The notes: generated by a model not told the origin, from the sequence alone. DNA of 64,000 nucleotides from Bacteroides mediterraneensis (GCF_016900355.1 NZ_JACJKA010000015.1:2748-66747), one strand, 5' to 3'. Positions 45,116 to 53,007 are shown, numbered from the stretch's first letter. A program made the numbers and translations.

Positions 45116-45176
45116 ATTCCACCAAAGGTCTGTGTATCAGATTTCGGCAAACTGTATCGTAGACCTTTGCTGGAAT
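45116..45176. repeat. Hairpin between PRTRC E and C
   Basis: ATTCCA and CCAAAGGTCT (45116-45131) pair with AGACCTTTG and CTGGAAT (45161-45176). This gives a stem of about 15 bp with a small bulge and a 29-base loop. There is no U-run, so it is unlikely to be a terminator; it could be an mRNA processing or protein-binding site. Confidence 0.65.
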
Positions 45177-45217
45177 CTTAAACAAATAATATTATTAATT
45201 TTTTAAAGATAAAAGAT

Positions 45218-45439
45218 ATGGCACTCGAAATCAAAGGACTCAAACGAGTATTCAAAATGAAGAAGGCAAACACTTACCTGGCCTTGAATGATCCGAATCC
45301 GGAAATGGCTCCGGCAGATGTGATGGATTTCTATTCCATGACTTACCCGGAACTGACCACGGCAAACGTGCATGGCCCTGTCATAGAGGAGGATTGTGCG
45401 GTTTATGAATTCAAGACGACCACCGGCGTAAAAGGATAG
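45218..45439 (+). CDS. PRTRC system protein C
   Basis: A 73-residue protein matching the short, conserved PRTRC C: LKRVFKMKKANTYLALNDPN, then DVMDFYSMTYPELTTANVHG and DCAVYEFKTTTGVKG. The length is normal for the family. A Bacteroidales-type A-rich leader precedes the ATG. Function is unknown. Confidence 0.85.
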   Translation: MALEIKGLKRVFKMKKANTYLALNDPNPEMAPADVMDFYSMTYPELTTANVHGPVIEEDCAVYEFKTTTGVKG

Positions 45440-45443
45440 AGGT

Positions 45444-45629
45444 ATGGCAAGAGGGAAACATATTAAAAAGAAGGAGGAACAGGCATGCGTACAGCTTACA
45501 GACTACCAGTTGCAGGAACTGGCACGGCAAATCGTCAGCGAACTCGAACGGCAGACGGATATCAGCCGGGGAACATTGCGCAACAGAAAAAGGCTACTGC
45601 CGCCACCCGGCGCAACAATGGTTTTCTGA
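45444..45629 (+). CDS. Small basic protein overlapping PRTRC F start
   Basis: A 61-residue charged protein (MARGKHIKKKEEQ, then LTDYQLQELARQIVSELERQ) starting 4 bases after PRTRC C. The amphipathic, helical pattern is more protein-like here than the overlapping first 47 codons of the PRTRC F frame. I therefore think this small gene is real and that PRTRC F begins later. No family is recognised. Confidence 0.55.
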   Translation: MARGKHIKKKEEQACVQLTDYQLQELARQIVSELERQTDISRGTLRNRKRLLPPPGATMVF

Positions 45630-46600
45630 CAGAACGGATATATCCCGTTGCACCACCGGATTATAGTATTGATTGGGACGAAAATAACCGTATAAATCTT
45701 ACTACACCGGAATCATTTGACTACCTGTATCGTTCTGCTGTAAACTACGCCCGTCTGCTGGATGTCCGCTTGCCTTTCCCCAAAAAGAGACGGAGCCGAT
45801 GTCCGAGGCAGGACATCGTCCGGCTTTTTGAGGTGATGGACAACCTGGTCCCTGAATCTGTCAATCTGGAAGTGGTGAAGGGTAATCTGGCATTCTGCCT
45901 TTACCGGCATCACGACTGGCCGGATCACACCCTTTTCTGGCTGCCTTTGGATTTTACCAGAGTGCTTTCTGCGCCGACAAGGAGGCTGGTACTTGAATTT
46001 ATCCGTCGTTTCATACTGCACCACGACATGCGGGATTTGAAAGAAACATATTACTATGAAATGTCGTGTGACAATTTGGAAAGCCGCCCTAATTACGACG
46101 AGCACATAACACCGCGGGAAATCAAAGCGTGGAAAAAACTGGTAGAGTCCTACGAGAAAGGTAGAATTGACCGGATGCTGAAACGTATGTGGAAACGTCC
46201 GTTCTGTTCAGGATTCACCAAGTTGCTGTCGGAATACTGCCCTGAAAAGAAGGAAGAACGGAATTTGTTGGCACTGGTACGGGAAGGTATGGCTTTCATA
46301 GGCAAAGACGCGCCTTCTATCATGTCTTACCAGTACGACTGGGCATACGAGGAAGAACCGGATTTCCGGCCCATCCCGTTGGATGAACAGGTCATGCTGG
46401 TCTATTCCATCCGTGACGTGCTGACGGAAGATATGATGGAGATTATTAACTCAGACCAGCAGGAAACGTATTGCCTTTCTCCTGTCACCTATATGCCGTT
46501 GTCTCCCGAAACGGACAGGCTATTTTGTATGGATAACTTTCCTGAACGTTTCGCCCGGTGGTTCGGGAAGTTTACAGAGTATATTGAACAACATTTTTAA
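45485..46600 (+). CDS. PRTRC system protein F (start uncertain)
   Basis: Up to 371 residues. The well-formed part begins at about residue 48 (TERIYPVAPPDYSIDWDENN), after the small gene that shares the first 145 bases in another frame. Residues 1-47 look like out-of-frame sequence, so translation may start near 45620 at a non-ATG codon coupled to the small gene. The body has FRRFILHHDMRDLKETYYYEM-like conserved aromatic segments and a C-terminal PETDRLFCMDNFPERFARWF. Order E-C-F-B-ThiF supports the name. Confidence 0.75.
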   Translation: MRTAYRLPVAGTGTANRQRTRTADGYQPGNIAQQKKATAATRRNNGFLTERIYPVAPPDYSIDWDENNRINLTTPESFDYLYRSAVNYARLLDVRLPFPKKRRSRCPRQDIVRLFEVMDNLVPESVNLEVVKGNLAFCLYRHHDWPDHTLFWLPLDFTRVLSAPTRRLVLEFIRRFILHHDMRDLKETYYYEMSCDNLESRPNYDEHITPREIKAWKKLVESYEKGRIDRMLKRMWKRPFCSGFTKLLSEYCPEKKEERNLLALVREGMAFIGKDAPSIMSYQYDWAYEEEPDFRPIPLDEQVMLVYSIRDVLTEDMMEIINSDQQETYCLSPVTYMPLSPETDRLFCMDNFPERFARWFGKFTEYIEQHF

Positions 46601-46610
46601 CTGAAAGAAA

Positions 46611-47315
46611 ATGAATGAACTGACAACCAAATTGCAGGAGATCATGGTGCCGAAAGCGGCACTCATCGCTTATGCGTATGATTCCAATACTTACAGGGTC
46701 CATGATAAATATCATCTTGAACTGCGTCCCATCAGTCCCGACGGACGTATGGGAGCGGCCATTCCCGTCAGTCACGAGTTTATCGGGGCTTTGGCGGACA
46801 ACTATTCCGCTGAGATATGCCGGATACCGTACGGGAGAATTCCGCCGAACCTGCTGGAGTGTAATTCCCGGAAAGGGCATGAGAAGTATATCTGGTACAA
46901 TCCTCCGGGAAAGCACCTGATGTTCTTCACCGGGGGGCTGAACATCGCTGACGGGGAGTTCAATCTTCCGGGCGTTGTCTACAAGGTGGAAAAGGAACGG
47001 ATGGATATCTACGCATTCAAGGGGAACAGGCCGGAAGAAAGGACGGAGCTTTACCGGGCTCCGTTCTTCAACGTCACACAAAGTAAGGTCTGTCTGGGCA
47101 GCACCTCGCTGACTGTTCCGCAGAACCCGACCTATGCCGATTGGCTGGCGTATTGGGAACAACGTTTCTGGACAAGCGAGTTTTCCCATTTGGGAGGGAA
47201 AGGCAACCCTACAAGGAGCAACCTGGTCATCGTTACCGAGAATGCCCGCAACGCTCCCTTTGACGAAGAGGAACTGCAACCGTTAAACATTACATTGAAA
47301 GATTTATTGTCATGA
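46611..47315 (+). CDS. PRTRC system protein B
   Basis: A 234-residue protein typical of PRTRC B: YRVHDKYHLELRPISPDGRM, then KYIWYNPPGKHLMFF, then LYRAPFFNVTQSKVCLGSTS. It starts 10 bases after PRTRC F and overlaps the ThiF gene by four bases (ATGA). It is soluble with no signal sequence. Function is unknown. Confidence 0.87.
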   Translation: MNELTTKLQEIMVPKAALIAYAYDSNTYRVHDKYHLELRPISPDGRMGAAIPVSHEFIGALADNYSAEICRIPYGRIPPNLLECNSRKGHEKYIWYNPPGKHLMFFTGGLNIADGEFNLPGVVYKVEKERMDIYAFKGNRPEERTELYRAPFFNVTQSKVCLGSTSLTVPQNPTYADWLAYWEQRFWTSEFSHLGGKGNPTRSNLVIVTENARNAPFDEEELQPLNITLKDLLS

Positions 47316-48106
47316 AGAAGAAAAAAATACATTATACCGAGAATTACCTGCTTTCTCCGCACCACCCGGTCAGTGTCATCGTCATCGGTGCCGGCGGTAC
47401 AGGGTCGCAGGTCATCACTTCATTGGCCCGTATGGACAGGGCTTTGCAGGCATTGGGTCACCCGGGGCTGTATGTTACTGTTTACGACCCTGATACCGTG
47501 TCCGAGTCCAACATCGGACGCCAGTTGTTTTCCGAGCCGGAAATCGGCCTGAACAAGGCGGTCGCACTCGTCACACGGATCAACCGTTTTTTCGGCACGG
47601 CATGGGCGGCAGAGCCACGCCGTTATCCGATGCCTGAAACAGGGAAGAGAAAGAACCGTACGGCGAACATCATCATCACCTGTACCGATAATGTACGTTC
47701 CAGGCTTACGCTCTGGCGGTTTCTGAAACCTTTCAGGGACAGTACCCATATCAATGAGGCCACCCCGATCTATTGGATGGATTTCGGCAATGCCCGCACC
47801 ACCGGGCAGGTGCTGGTTGGTACCGTGCGCAACAAGATTTATCAGCCCGTTTCAGAACAGTACCAGCCTACACCGCACCTGAATGTCATCACCGAGGAGG
47901 TCAGCTATTCCATGATTGACGAAAAGGACTCCGGCCCGAGCTGTTCGCTGGCGGAAGCCTTGGAGAAACAGGATCTTTTCATCAATTCCATATTGGCGCA
48001 GGCCGGTTGTGGCTTGCTGTGGAAGATGATCCGGGAAGGATGTACGTTCTATCGGGGGCTCTATCTCAATCTGGACACGATGCGCATGACTGCCGTCCCG
48101 GTCTGA
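47312..48106 (+). CDS. PRTRC ThiF-family (E1-like) protein
   Basis: A 264-residue E1/ThiF-fold protein. The nucleotide-binding glycine loop VIVIGAGGTGSQVITSL is followed by TVYDPDTVSESNIGRQLFSE, the typical DxDxVexSNlnRQ signature, with the N/R pair that contacts ATP. CTDNVRSRLTLWRF corresponds to the D-x-x-x-x-R stretch. It would adenylate a C-terminal carboxylate of a partner; no ubiquitin-like partner is visible, though PRTRC C is a possible small partner. A terminator follows at 48128. Confidence 0.9.
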   Translation: MKKKKIHYTENYLLSPHHPVSVIVIGAGGTGSQVITSLARMDRALQALGHPGLYVTVYDPDTVSESNIGRQLFSEPEIGLNKAVALVTRINRFFGTAWAAEPRRYPMPETGKRKNRTANIIITCTDNVRSRLTLWRFLKPFRDSTHINEATPIYWMDFGNARTTGQVLVGTVRNKIYQPVSEQYQPTPHLNVITEEVSYSMIDEKDSGPSCSLAEALEKQDLFINSILAQAGCGLLWKMIREGCTFYRGLYLNLDTMRMTAVPV

Positions 48107-48127
48107 GTGATGGGGCTTAGGCATAAT

Positions 48128-48176
48128 AAGAGAGCCGTATCAACATGCTGTTTTTGAGCAATGATACGGCTCTCTT
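48128..48176 (+). terminator. Hairpin ending the PRTRC run
   Basis: AAGAGAGCCGTATCA (48128-48142) and TGATACGGCTCTCTT (48162-48176) form a perfect 15-bp stem with a 19-base loop. The T-run after it is weak. The following stretch to 48337 shows no gene. Confidence 0.6.
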
Positions 48177-48337
48177 GAATGAAACATCCACATCTGAAAC
48201 TGTTCTGAATTTATAGCTTGGAGCATACGCGAAAACGGCTGTCCTGGCAAGGAAAGTTTTTGTAAAAATTCAAAACTGTCTCTTTATATAATATTGGATG
48301 AGATTCTTCACTCTTACAAGTTGCATCCAGTCTGTGT

Positions 48338-48652
48338 CTAACCCTTGTCAGGTTTCATGGTTTTCCCTTTCTGCCGGCTTTTGATGAAATCCCGTACTTC
48401 CGAAGCAAGGTAAAGTGTCCGCCCGTTGTCGTCCACACAGTAATAAGGTATTTTCCCTTTTTCCCGGTAGCGTGCCAAGGTCCGTTGCGACACGCCAAGC
48501 AGTTCCGCCAAGTCCACATTGTCCAAAAACTGGTCTCCGTCCAGGCAGTCCCGTTGCCGGTTCATGCGTTCCAGCTTCTTTTCGATACGCGCAAATCCTT
48601 CCGCCATCGTATTGATCATCTTTTCCAGCAGTTCATCGTCTATATAAGGCAT
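48338..48652 (-). CDS. Helix-turn-helix protein, excisionase-like
   Basis: A 104-residue protein with a helical N-terminus (MPYIDDELLEKMINTMAEGF) and a MerR/excisionase-type helix-turn-helix (about 45-95: NVDLAELLGVSQRTLARYRE, KGKIPYYCVDDNGRTLYLAS). Bacteroidales ICEs carry several such proteins, acting as excisionases or regulators. It reads away from the iteron-like cluster at 48837 and may bind it. Confidence 0.8.
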   Translation of the reverse strand: MPYIDDELLEKMINTMAEGFARIEKKLERMNRQRDCLDGDQFLDNVDLAELLGVSQRTLARYREKGKIPYYCVDDNGRTLYLASEVRDFIKSRQKGKTMKPDKG

Positions 48653-48836
48653 AGTTATTCCTCCATGTTTTTAATAAGTGATACAATAATCACCCCTTCC
48701 GTGCGCACATGAGGAGTATATGGCTATAATAGTGAAAATGCCGTGCCATAGAATGTCTTTAATATGATTGCTGACTTGTTTACTGTTTGATATACAACAG
48801 GTTAAATTGCTCAAATTTTATCATTCATAATAAAAG

Positions 48837-48898
48837 TGTAAACCTGTATCCTGTAAACCCTTTACAGTATTTACAGTTTGGAAGTTTACACTTTACAG
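48837..48898. repeat. Cluster of six TTTACA/TGTAAA motifs
   Basis: TGTAAAC at 48837 and 48852, TTTACAG at 48861, 48870 and 48892, and TTTACAC at 48885: six 7-mers in 62 bases, the first two inverted relative to the rest. This lies in a gene-free stretch (48653-49082) between the helix-turn-helix gene and the gene at 49083. The density suggests a protein-binding array such as an operator, excisionase site or origin iterons. Confidence 0.6.
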
Positions 48899-49047
48899 TC
48901 TTTTACTTTCAATTTGCACTTTCATGAATTGCTAGTGACAGGCTTGCAAATGACTGAAATTACAAGATGGGGTGACATATCCCGATGAAGTAGCTATATA
49001 TCCAATCTTTCTTCTCCGGTGAGGATGGAAAAATCGGAATATTGCCT

Positions 49048-49055
49048 TAACTTTG
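49048..49055 (+). promoter_or_regulatory. -7 box ahead of the gene at 49083
   Basis: TAACTTTG at 49048-49055. It excludes the upstream start codon at 49053 and supports the ATG at 49083 or 49086. Confidence 0.5.
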
Positions 49056-49082
49056 CAAAAAGCTGGAACAAAGCAGTACGAA

Positions 49083-49508
49083 ATGATGGTTGATCCCAAA
49101 GACGAATTAAATGCTATACCGGATTTCATAGAGAATATATTTCAAGTAACTCCACTCGATAATGATTGTGAAAGCATTGCTATGGCGATGGAACCGGTCT
49201 GTAATAACATTGCTGAACTTTTGGATGCAGGTTGTCACGAACAGGCGGCAAGGTTGTTTATACAGCTCACCCTTGCTACTGCTAAGCATTTCATGTCCGA
49301 CGAGCACTGGGCTTGTTTTGATGACAATTATACTCCGGATTATCTGTTGGGCGGATTGGTGGAACAGTTTCGTAGAAAGATAATGGAAAATGACTTTTCT
49401 AAAAATGCAATGGATATTCTTTGGCTGGGTAAGCAGGAACTTGCAGGTATGGAATCCGTCCGTGAATACGGTTATCCCTGTATTGATTTATACGATATGT
49501 TTTGGTAA
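49083..49508 (+). CDS. Hypothetical ICE protein
   Basis: 141 residues from the ATG at 49083 (MMVDPKDELNAIPDFIENIF). It is acidic, soluble and mostly helical, with VCNNIAELLDAGCHEQAARL and HWACFDDNYTPDYLLGGLVE. I do not recognise a family. The open frame starts ten codons earlier, at 49053, but that lies on the promoter box. It is followed by a gene on the other strand. Confidence 0.65.
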   Translation: MMVDPKDELNAIPDFIENIFQVTPLDNDCESIAMAMEPVCNNIAELLDAGCHEQAARLFIQLTLATAKHFMSDEHWACFDDNYTPDYLLGGLVEQFRRKIMENDFSKNAMDILWLGKQELAGMESVREYGYPCIDLYDMFW

Positions 49509-49637
49509 GCATTTTCCTTAGTCGCTTTTTGTAGCTTTATCATTTTCAAATATACCATTTTGTCAATGTATTATGCAGTTTCAACGATTTAAGGATGGAT
49601 GGCTTTACCTATGCGAAGTCATACATATGGGTAATCA

Positions 49638-50516
49638 TTACTTTTTTACAGAGTTTTGTTCGATAGAACTATAGGAAACCTCCCATGTCTTTATTCGTTT
49701 AGACAAAATATACTTTTTCCACACCATCCAACGAACCCTCCTCCATGACGGAACCTGAAATGTGCGGGCAAGAAACACTGCCCCAACCACTTCCGCACCA
49801 ACCTGTTCCAGATTCCGGGCAAATCCGGTCAGGCTGCTTCCCGTAGTGAGAAGGTCATCTACGATCACCACCTTTTTCCCTTGCAATGCCAGTGACATGG
49901 AGTAGTTTGCCATATCAACGCTCGACCGTTGGGCGGCAGTGTGCTTGCTTTCCCGGTTCCTAACGATTTCTATCAGATGCAGTCCGGATAGGGCATAGCC
50001 ATGCCGTTCCAAATAATGGGCTATTTTAGCGAAACGCCTGTAATACCGTTCAGAGGTACTGCACGGCATGAATACCGCTGTCACATTCTCATGGACGGAA
50101 AGAACTTCAAATGCTTGTGAGAAATAGTCATGACATAATTCTTTCCCGTCCTTAAAGGCATATACATCCTGTACAAAGTCTGCCTGATCATCCCTCAGCC
50201 AGCTTTCATAGCGTTGGGGAAAATAATAGTCGGCACACACGCAACGTATTTTCCCGAAACGGAAAGCCCGCATCGGCCGTACGATGTCAAACAGTTCCGG
50301 GCACGTCAGCGCATACAACAAACCGGCATGTCTGCTCCCGGCCATTACGGCTTGTCCGGCTAATTCTTCCCTGTCTTCTTTTTTGTAGCAGGCCACAGCA
50401 TGTTGGAGGAATGCCTTTGCCGCCTTTCGCCGCCAGTACCTGGCATAAGCCCATAGCCCAACAATGCATAAGACTACGCCTCCGTTTATCAATAGGGTCA
50501 GAATAAAATCATTCAT
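49638..50516 (-). CDS. Membrane-anchored phosphoribosyltransferase-fold protein
   Basis: A 292-residue protein. One N-terminal helix (about 5-25, LTLLINGGVVLCIVGLWAYA) is followed by a basic segment. The soluble domain contains a clear PRTase PRPP loop near residues 215-232: KKVVIVDDLLTTGSSLTGF. Upstream, VTAVFMPCSTSERYYRRF may be the substrate region. This resembles ComF/amidophosphoribosyl-type PRTases, but with a membrane anchor and an extra 100-residue front part. Substrate is unknown. It is a single gene in the ICE backbone between small DNA-binding proteins. Confidence 0.75.
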   Translation of the reverse strand: MNDFILTLLINGGVVLCIVGLWAYARYWRRKAAKAFLQHAVACYKKEDREELAGQAVMAGSRHAGLLYALTCPELFDIVRPMRAFRFGKIRCVCADYYFPQRYESWLRDDQADFVQDVYAFKDGKELCHDYFSQAFEVLSVHENVTAVFMPCSTSERYYRRFAKIAHYLERHGYALSGLHLIEIVRNRESKHTAAQRSSVDMANYSMSLALQGKKVVIVDDLLTTGSSLTGFARNLEQVGAEVVGAVFLARTFQVPSWRRVRWMVWKKYILSKRIKTWEVSYSSIEQNSVKK

Positions 50517-50725
50517 GCCTTTGGGTAAGATTAGATATTACGACGGACTAAAATAGAGATTATTTGATAAACTCCCCGCTTGGGATAGATGTTTTTAGTG
50601 AATATTTAGATTCACGCAGGCGAGCATACGCTTAAAAGGGAGCATTGTAGCCGCTTGAAAAATTTCAATTGAGTGAATTTGTTATGACATTTGATGCCAT
50701 TGGCAGCCAGTTGCCGACATGCATT

Positions 50726-50755
50726 TTGGCAATACGGTTACAAATGCTATATTTG
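50726..50755 (+). promoter_or_regulatory. Bacteroidales promoter for the two helix-turn-helix genes
   Basis: TTG at 50726-50728, a 19-base spacer, then TATATTTG at 50748-50755: a full consensus match. It places the start of the next gene at 50768 or 50777 and not at the upstream in-frame codon at 50669. Confidence 0.75.
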
Positions 50756-50767
50756 TCTGACCTAAAA

Positions 50768-51082
50768 ATGAAATGTATGGAATTTGTATGTATAGAGGCT
50801 AAAACATTTGAAGATATGCGCATGGCTTTGGAATTGCTCAAGAAGAAAGTGGAAACGTTGTCTCAAAGACATTTGCCCAAGCGACTGGACAAATGGCTGG
50901 ACAATCAGGAAGTATGCGCCATATTGCATATCTCGCCACGAACCTTGCAATCTTTGCGTAGCAACGGTACTTTGTCTTACACCCAGATTGACCGCAGGAC
51001 CTATTATCAGGAGCACGATATTATGAGATTATTAGGAATGACAGGCTGTAGACGTAAATCGAGAAAGGAGTCCGAAAGATGA
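50768..51082 (+). CDS. Helix-turn-helix protein, excisionase-like
   Basis: 104 residues from the ATG at 50768 (MKCMEFVCIEAKTFEDMRMA); the next ATG, at 50777, is also possible. The N-terminal half is a helical, probably dimerising segment. The C-terminal half is a MerR/excisionase-type helix-turn-helix (KWLDNQEVCAILHISPRTLQ, then LRSNGTLSYTQIDRRTYYQE). It overlaps the next gene by four bases, so the pair is translationally coupled. This arrangement near an IntDOT-like integrase is typical of Xis-like gene pairs. Confidence 0.8.
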   Translation: MKCMEFVCIEAKTFEDMRMALELLKKKVETLSQRHLPKRLDKWLDNQEVCAILHISPRTLQSLRSNGTLSYTQIDRRTYYQEHDIMRLLGMTGCRRKSRKESER

Positions 51083-51372
51083 GTAAAGTTATAATGCGTG
51101 ACGATCCGCAGGCTATTGCGTTTTTCCAGGACATGAAGCATTTATCTGCTTTACTCGACATGCTGGAAACCAATACGCGACCGATATTGAATGGAGAAAG
51201 TTTTCTGACTGACACCGAACTGGCACAGCACTTGAAATTGACAAAACGCACGTTACAGGAATATCGCAATACAGGAAAAATCCCGTTTTATCAAATAGGC
51301 GGTAAAATTCTGTATCGGGAAGCAGACATAGAAAAATTGCTTGTAGAGAACAGGCGGGAAGCTTTCCGGTAA
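51079..51372 (+). CDS. Helix-turn-helix protein, excisionase-like
   Basis: A 97-residue protein with helix-turn-helix FLTDTELAQHLKLTKRTLQE and wing YRNTGKIPFYQIGGKILYRE. It resembles its upstream partner in layout but not closely in sequence. It is probably an excisionase or directionality factor for the integrase 84 bases downstream on the other strand. A shared terminator lies between them. Confidence 0.82.
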   Translation: MSKVIMRDDPQAIAFFQDMKHLSALLDMLETNTRPILNGESFLTDTELAQHLKLTKRTLQEYRNTGKIPFYQIGGKILYREADIEKLLVENRREAFR

Positions 51373-51381
51373 AGAGAGATA

Positions 51382-51428
51382 AAAACCAGGAAGGATTGTC
51401 GTTATGAGAAACAATCCTTCCTGGTTTT
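51382..51428. terminator. Bidirectional terminator between the helix-turn-helix pair and the integrase
   Basis: The arms 51382-51399 and 51411-51428 are perfect 18-base reverse complements (AAAACCAGGAAGGATTGT) with an 11-base loop. They end in a short T-run on the plus strand and an A-run in front of it, which serves the minus strand. Confidence 0.8.
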
Positions 51429-51455
51429 GTTATATTTCAGACTTCATGCAATATT

Positions 51456-52691
51456 TTAGCGGAATACTCCGGCCACTCCTTTCATGTCCTCCATAATGCT
51501 GTTGTCAAGCACCCGTGCGTAATGCTGGGTCATGCGTGTGGACGAATGTCCCAGCATTTTCGACACGTTCTGGATGGCAACATGGTTGGCGAGCGTCACC
51601 GTGGTCGCGAAGGTGTGCCGACTCACATGGACGGTCAGGCGTTTCTTTATATCGCATAAAGTAGCTATTTCCTTCAGATATTCATTCATCTTCTGATTCG
51701 ACGGGATGGGCAGGCAAGGTGCGTCCGGATCTTTTTCGTTCCACCCCTTGTATTTCTCAAGAATAGCGATGGCGGGCGGTAGCAACGGCACATTACTCGT
51801 ACAGGTTTCCTTGTTCGTCGTGATTTTCACCCTCGACTTGTGTATCCACAGCTTCCCGTTGTTGTCCCGGTACAGGTGTATGGGACGCAGCGTGCTCACA
51901 TCTATGTACGAGAGCCCGGTATAGCAGCAGAATAGGAAGAAGTCCTTCACATGGTTCAGCCGTTCCGTCGAAAACTCCTTCTCCATGATTCGTTGCAGTT
52001 CGTCCAGTGTGAGGAAAGTCGGGCACGTCTCTTCTTTCTTGAACAGCCGTTTCCGTTTGCCTACCAGCGGATCAAAGTTCAGCCACCCGTTATCCCTGGC
52101 TATGCCCAATACCTTGCGGAAGCAGCTCATGTATTTGGTGAGTGTATTCTGCGAGAGTTTCCTCTCCGTCCGCAAGTGCATTTCAAATGTGTCAATGAAT
52201 TCCCCGTTCAGTTCGTAAAACGTGATGTCCTCCTTCTTATAGAATTCCTTTACTACTGTTTTCAGCGATTCGTAGCAGTTGTCATAGCGGGAGATAGTAG
52301 ACGGTTGGTATTCCTGCCCAATAAGAGAGCGCCAGTCATCAATACACTTTTTCATTGTTTCCACAACCAAATGTCTTTCCTCCTTAGAGAACAGCTTGAC
52401 CAGCATGTTTTTGGGAGTGATCAGCGCATCCCGGCAGAGCAGTTCCTTATGGATTTGATACAGCCGTACTTTCAGAGCCTCTATGTAGCTATTCAGTTCC
52501 AAGGACACACGGTCCTTTCCCTTGCTGCATCCCTTCAGGTTGTTCCACAGATGGATGGGTACAGAACGCTGGATACGTATCTCATCCTGTTGCCCGTTGA
52601 TGGTTATCCGGAGGAACACCGGAGCCTCGCCGTTTTTCTTCAGCCTGCTCTTGCGGATGAAGAACAAAATCTTCATTGAATCCTGTTTCAT
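51456..52691 (-). CDS. int: Tyrosine integrase of the ICE (IntDOT-like)
   Basis: A 411-residue site-specific recombinase. The arm-type N-terminal domain (FFIRKSRLKKNGEAPVFLRI) and the SAM-like core-binding domain (about 110-215) precede the catalytic domain. Motifs include CYTGLSYIDVSTL, where the usual first Arg is Ser as known for IntDOT, then HVSRHTFATTV (box II H-x-x-R), LGHSSTRMTQHYARV (His and the nucleophilic Tyr). The ATG is at 52691. A minus-strand -7 box TAATTTTG lies at 52720-52713. The gene ends the element next to tRNA-Asp. Confidence 0.93.
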   Translation of the reverse strand: MKQDSMKILFFIRKSRLKKNGEAPVFLRITINGQQDEIRIQRSVPIHLWNNLKGCSKGKDRVSLELNSYIEALKVRLYQIHKELLCRDALITPKNMLVKLFSKEERHLVVETMKKCIDDWRSLIGQEYQPSTISRYDNCYESLKTVVKEFYKKEDITFYELNGEFIDTFEMHLRTERKLSQNTLTKYMSCFRKVLGIARDNGWLNFDPLVGKRKRLFKKEETCPTFLTLDELQRIMEKEFSTERLNHVKDFFLFCCYTGLSYIDVSTLRPIHLYRDNNGKLWIHKSRVKITTNKETCTSNVPLLPPAIAILEKYKGWNEKDPDAPCLPIPSNQKMNEYLKEIATLCDIKKRLTVHVSRHTFATTVTLANHVAIQNVSKMLGHSSTRMTQHYARVLDNSIMEDMKGVAGVFR

Positions 52692-52873
52692 TTCACCTTG
52701 TTTTTAGCGTTACAAAATTAGCAAAATAGGGAACAGGTAAATCCTATACAAAAATATGAAAATCAACGAAGTATGATACATTCCAGGTGCTTTTTTCAGT
52801 GACCCTAAAAAGGACCCTGAATTTGCCCCTCATAACTTCTCTAAAACGCTATTTTTTGCCGCCCGAAAACCAA
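52692..52873. other. Probable right end (attR region) of the ICE
   Basis: AT-rich, gene-free stretch from the integrase promoter to the tRNA terminator. The junction must lie here or within the tRNA 3' end, but the matching copy is outside the window, so I cannot mark the core. Confidence 0.4.
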
Positions 52874-52908
52874 TAAAAAAGCCCTAATTCCGTTGGGAAT
52901 CAGAGCTT
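52874..52908 (-). terminator. Terminator of tRNA-Asp
   Basis: On the minus strand AAGCTCTGATTCC, loop of about four, GGAATTAGGGCTT (two G-U pairs), then six T. It lies about 25 bases after the tRNA 3' end. Confidence 0.75.
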
Positions 52909-52933
52909 TTCCTAATTCTGCTTTTTCGAGTTG

Positions 52934-53007
52934 CGGTGCGTACGGGACTCGAACCCGTGACCCCATGCGTGACAGGCATGTATTCTAACCAACTGAACTA
53001 ACGCACC
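52934..53007 (-). tRNA. tRNA-Asp (anticodon GUC)
   Basis: A 74-base cloverleaf: acceptor GGTGCGT/ACGCACC with discriminator G, D-arm with AGTTGGTTA, anticodon stem CATGC/GCATG around loop CTGTCAC (anticodon GUC), and T-arm ACGGG-TTCGAGT-CCCGT. No CCA is encoded. It is a likely integration site for the neighbouring ICE. Confidence 0.95.

Larger units (their letters stand above)
1..52800. mobile_element. Right-hand part of a T6SS-carrying integrative element (ICE), left end outside window
   Basis: An IntDOT-like tyrosine integrase beside tRNA-Asp, excisionase-like helix-turn-helix genes, topoisomerase III, DUF3945/DUF4099 and PRTRC genes lie continuously next to a Bacteroidota T6SS and its cargo. 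Bacteroidales T6SS loci of architectures GA1 and GA2 are known to sit on ICEs, which fits. The right limit is placed loosely between the integrase start (52691) and the tRNA terminator (52874). The left end, and any conjugation (tra/mob) genes, are not in the window. I cannot tell GA1 from GA2 by eye. Confidence 0.7.

Noticed and set aside
45485-45625. First 47 codons of the PRTRC F frame
   Set aside because: They read a small overlapping gene in another frame and have Arg/Thr/Ala-rich out-of-frame character; the true start is probably downstream.
48837-48898. Possible CRISPR-like repeats
   Set aside because: The units are 7-mers with uneven spacing and mixed orientation, and no cas genes are near. 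No CRISPR array was seen anywhere in the window.
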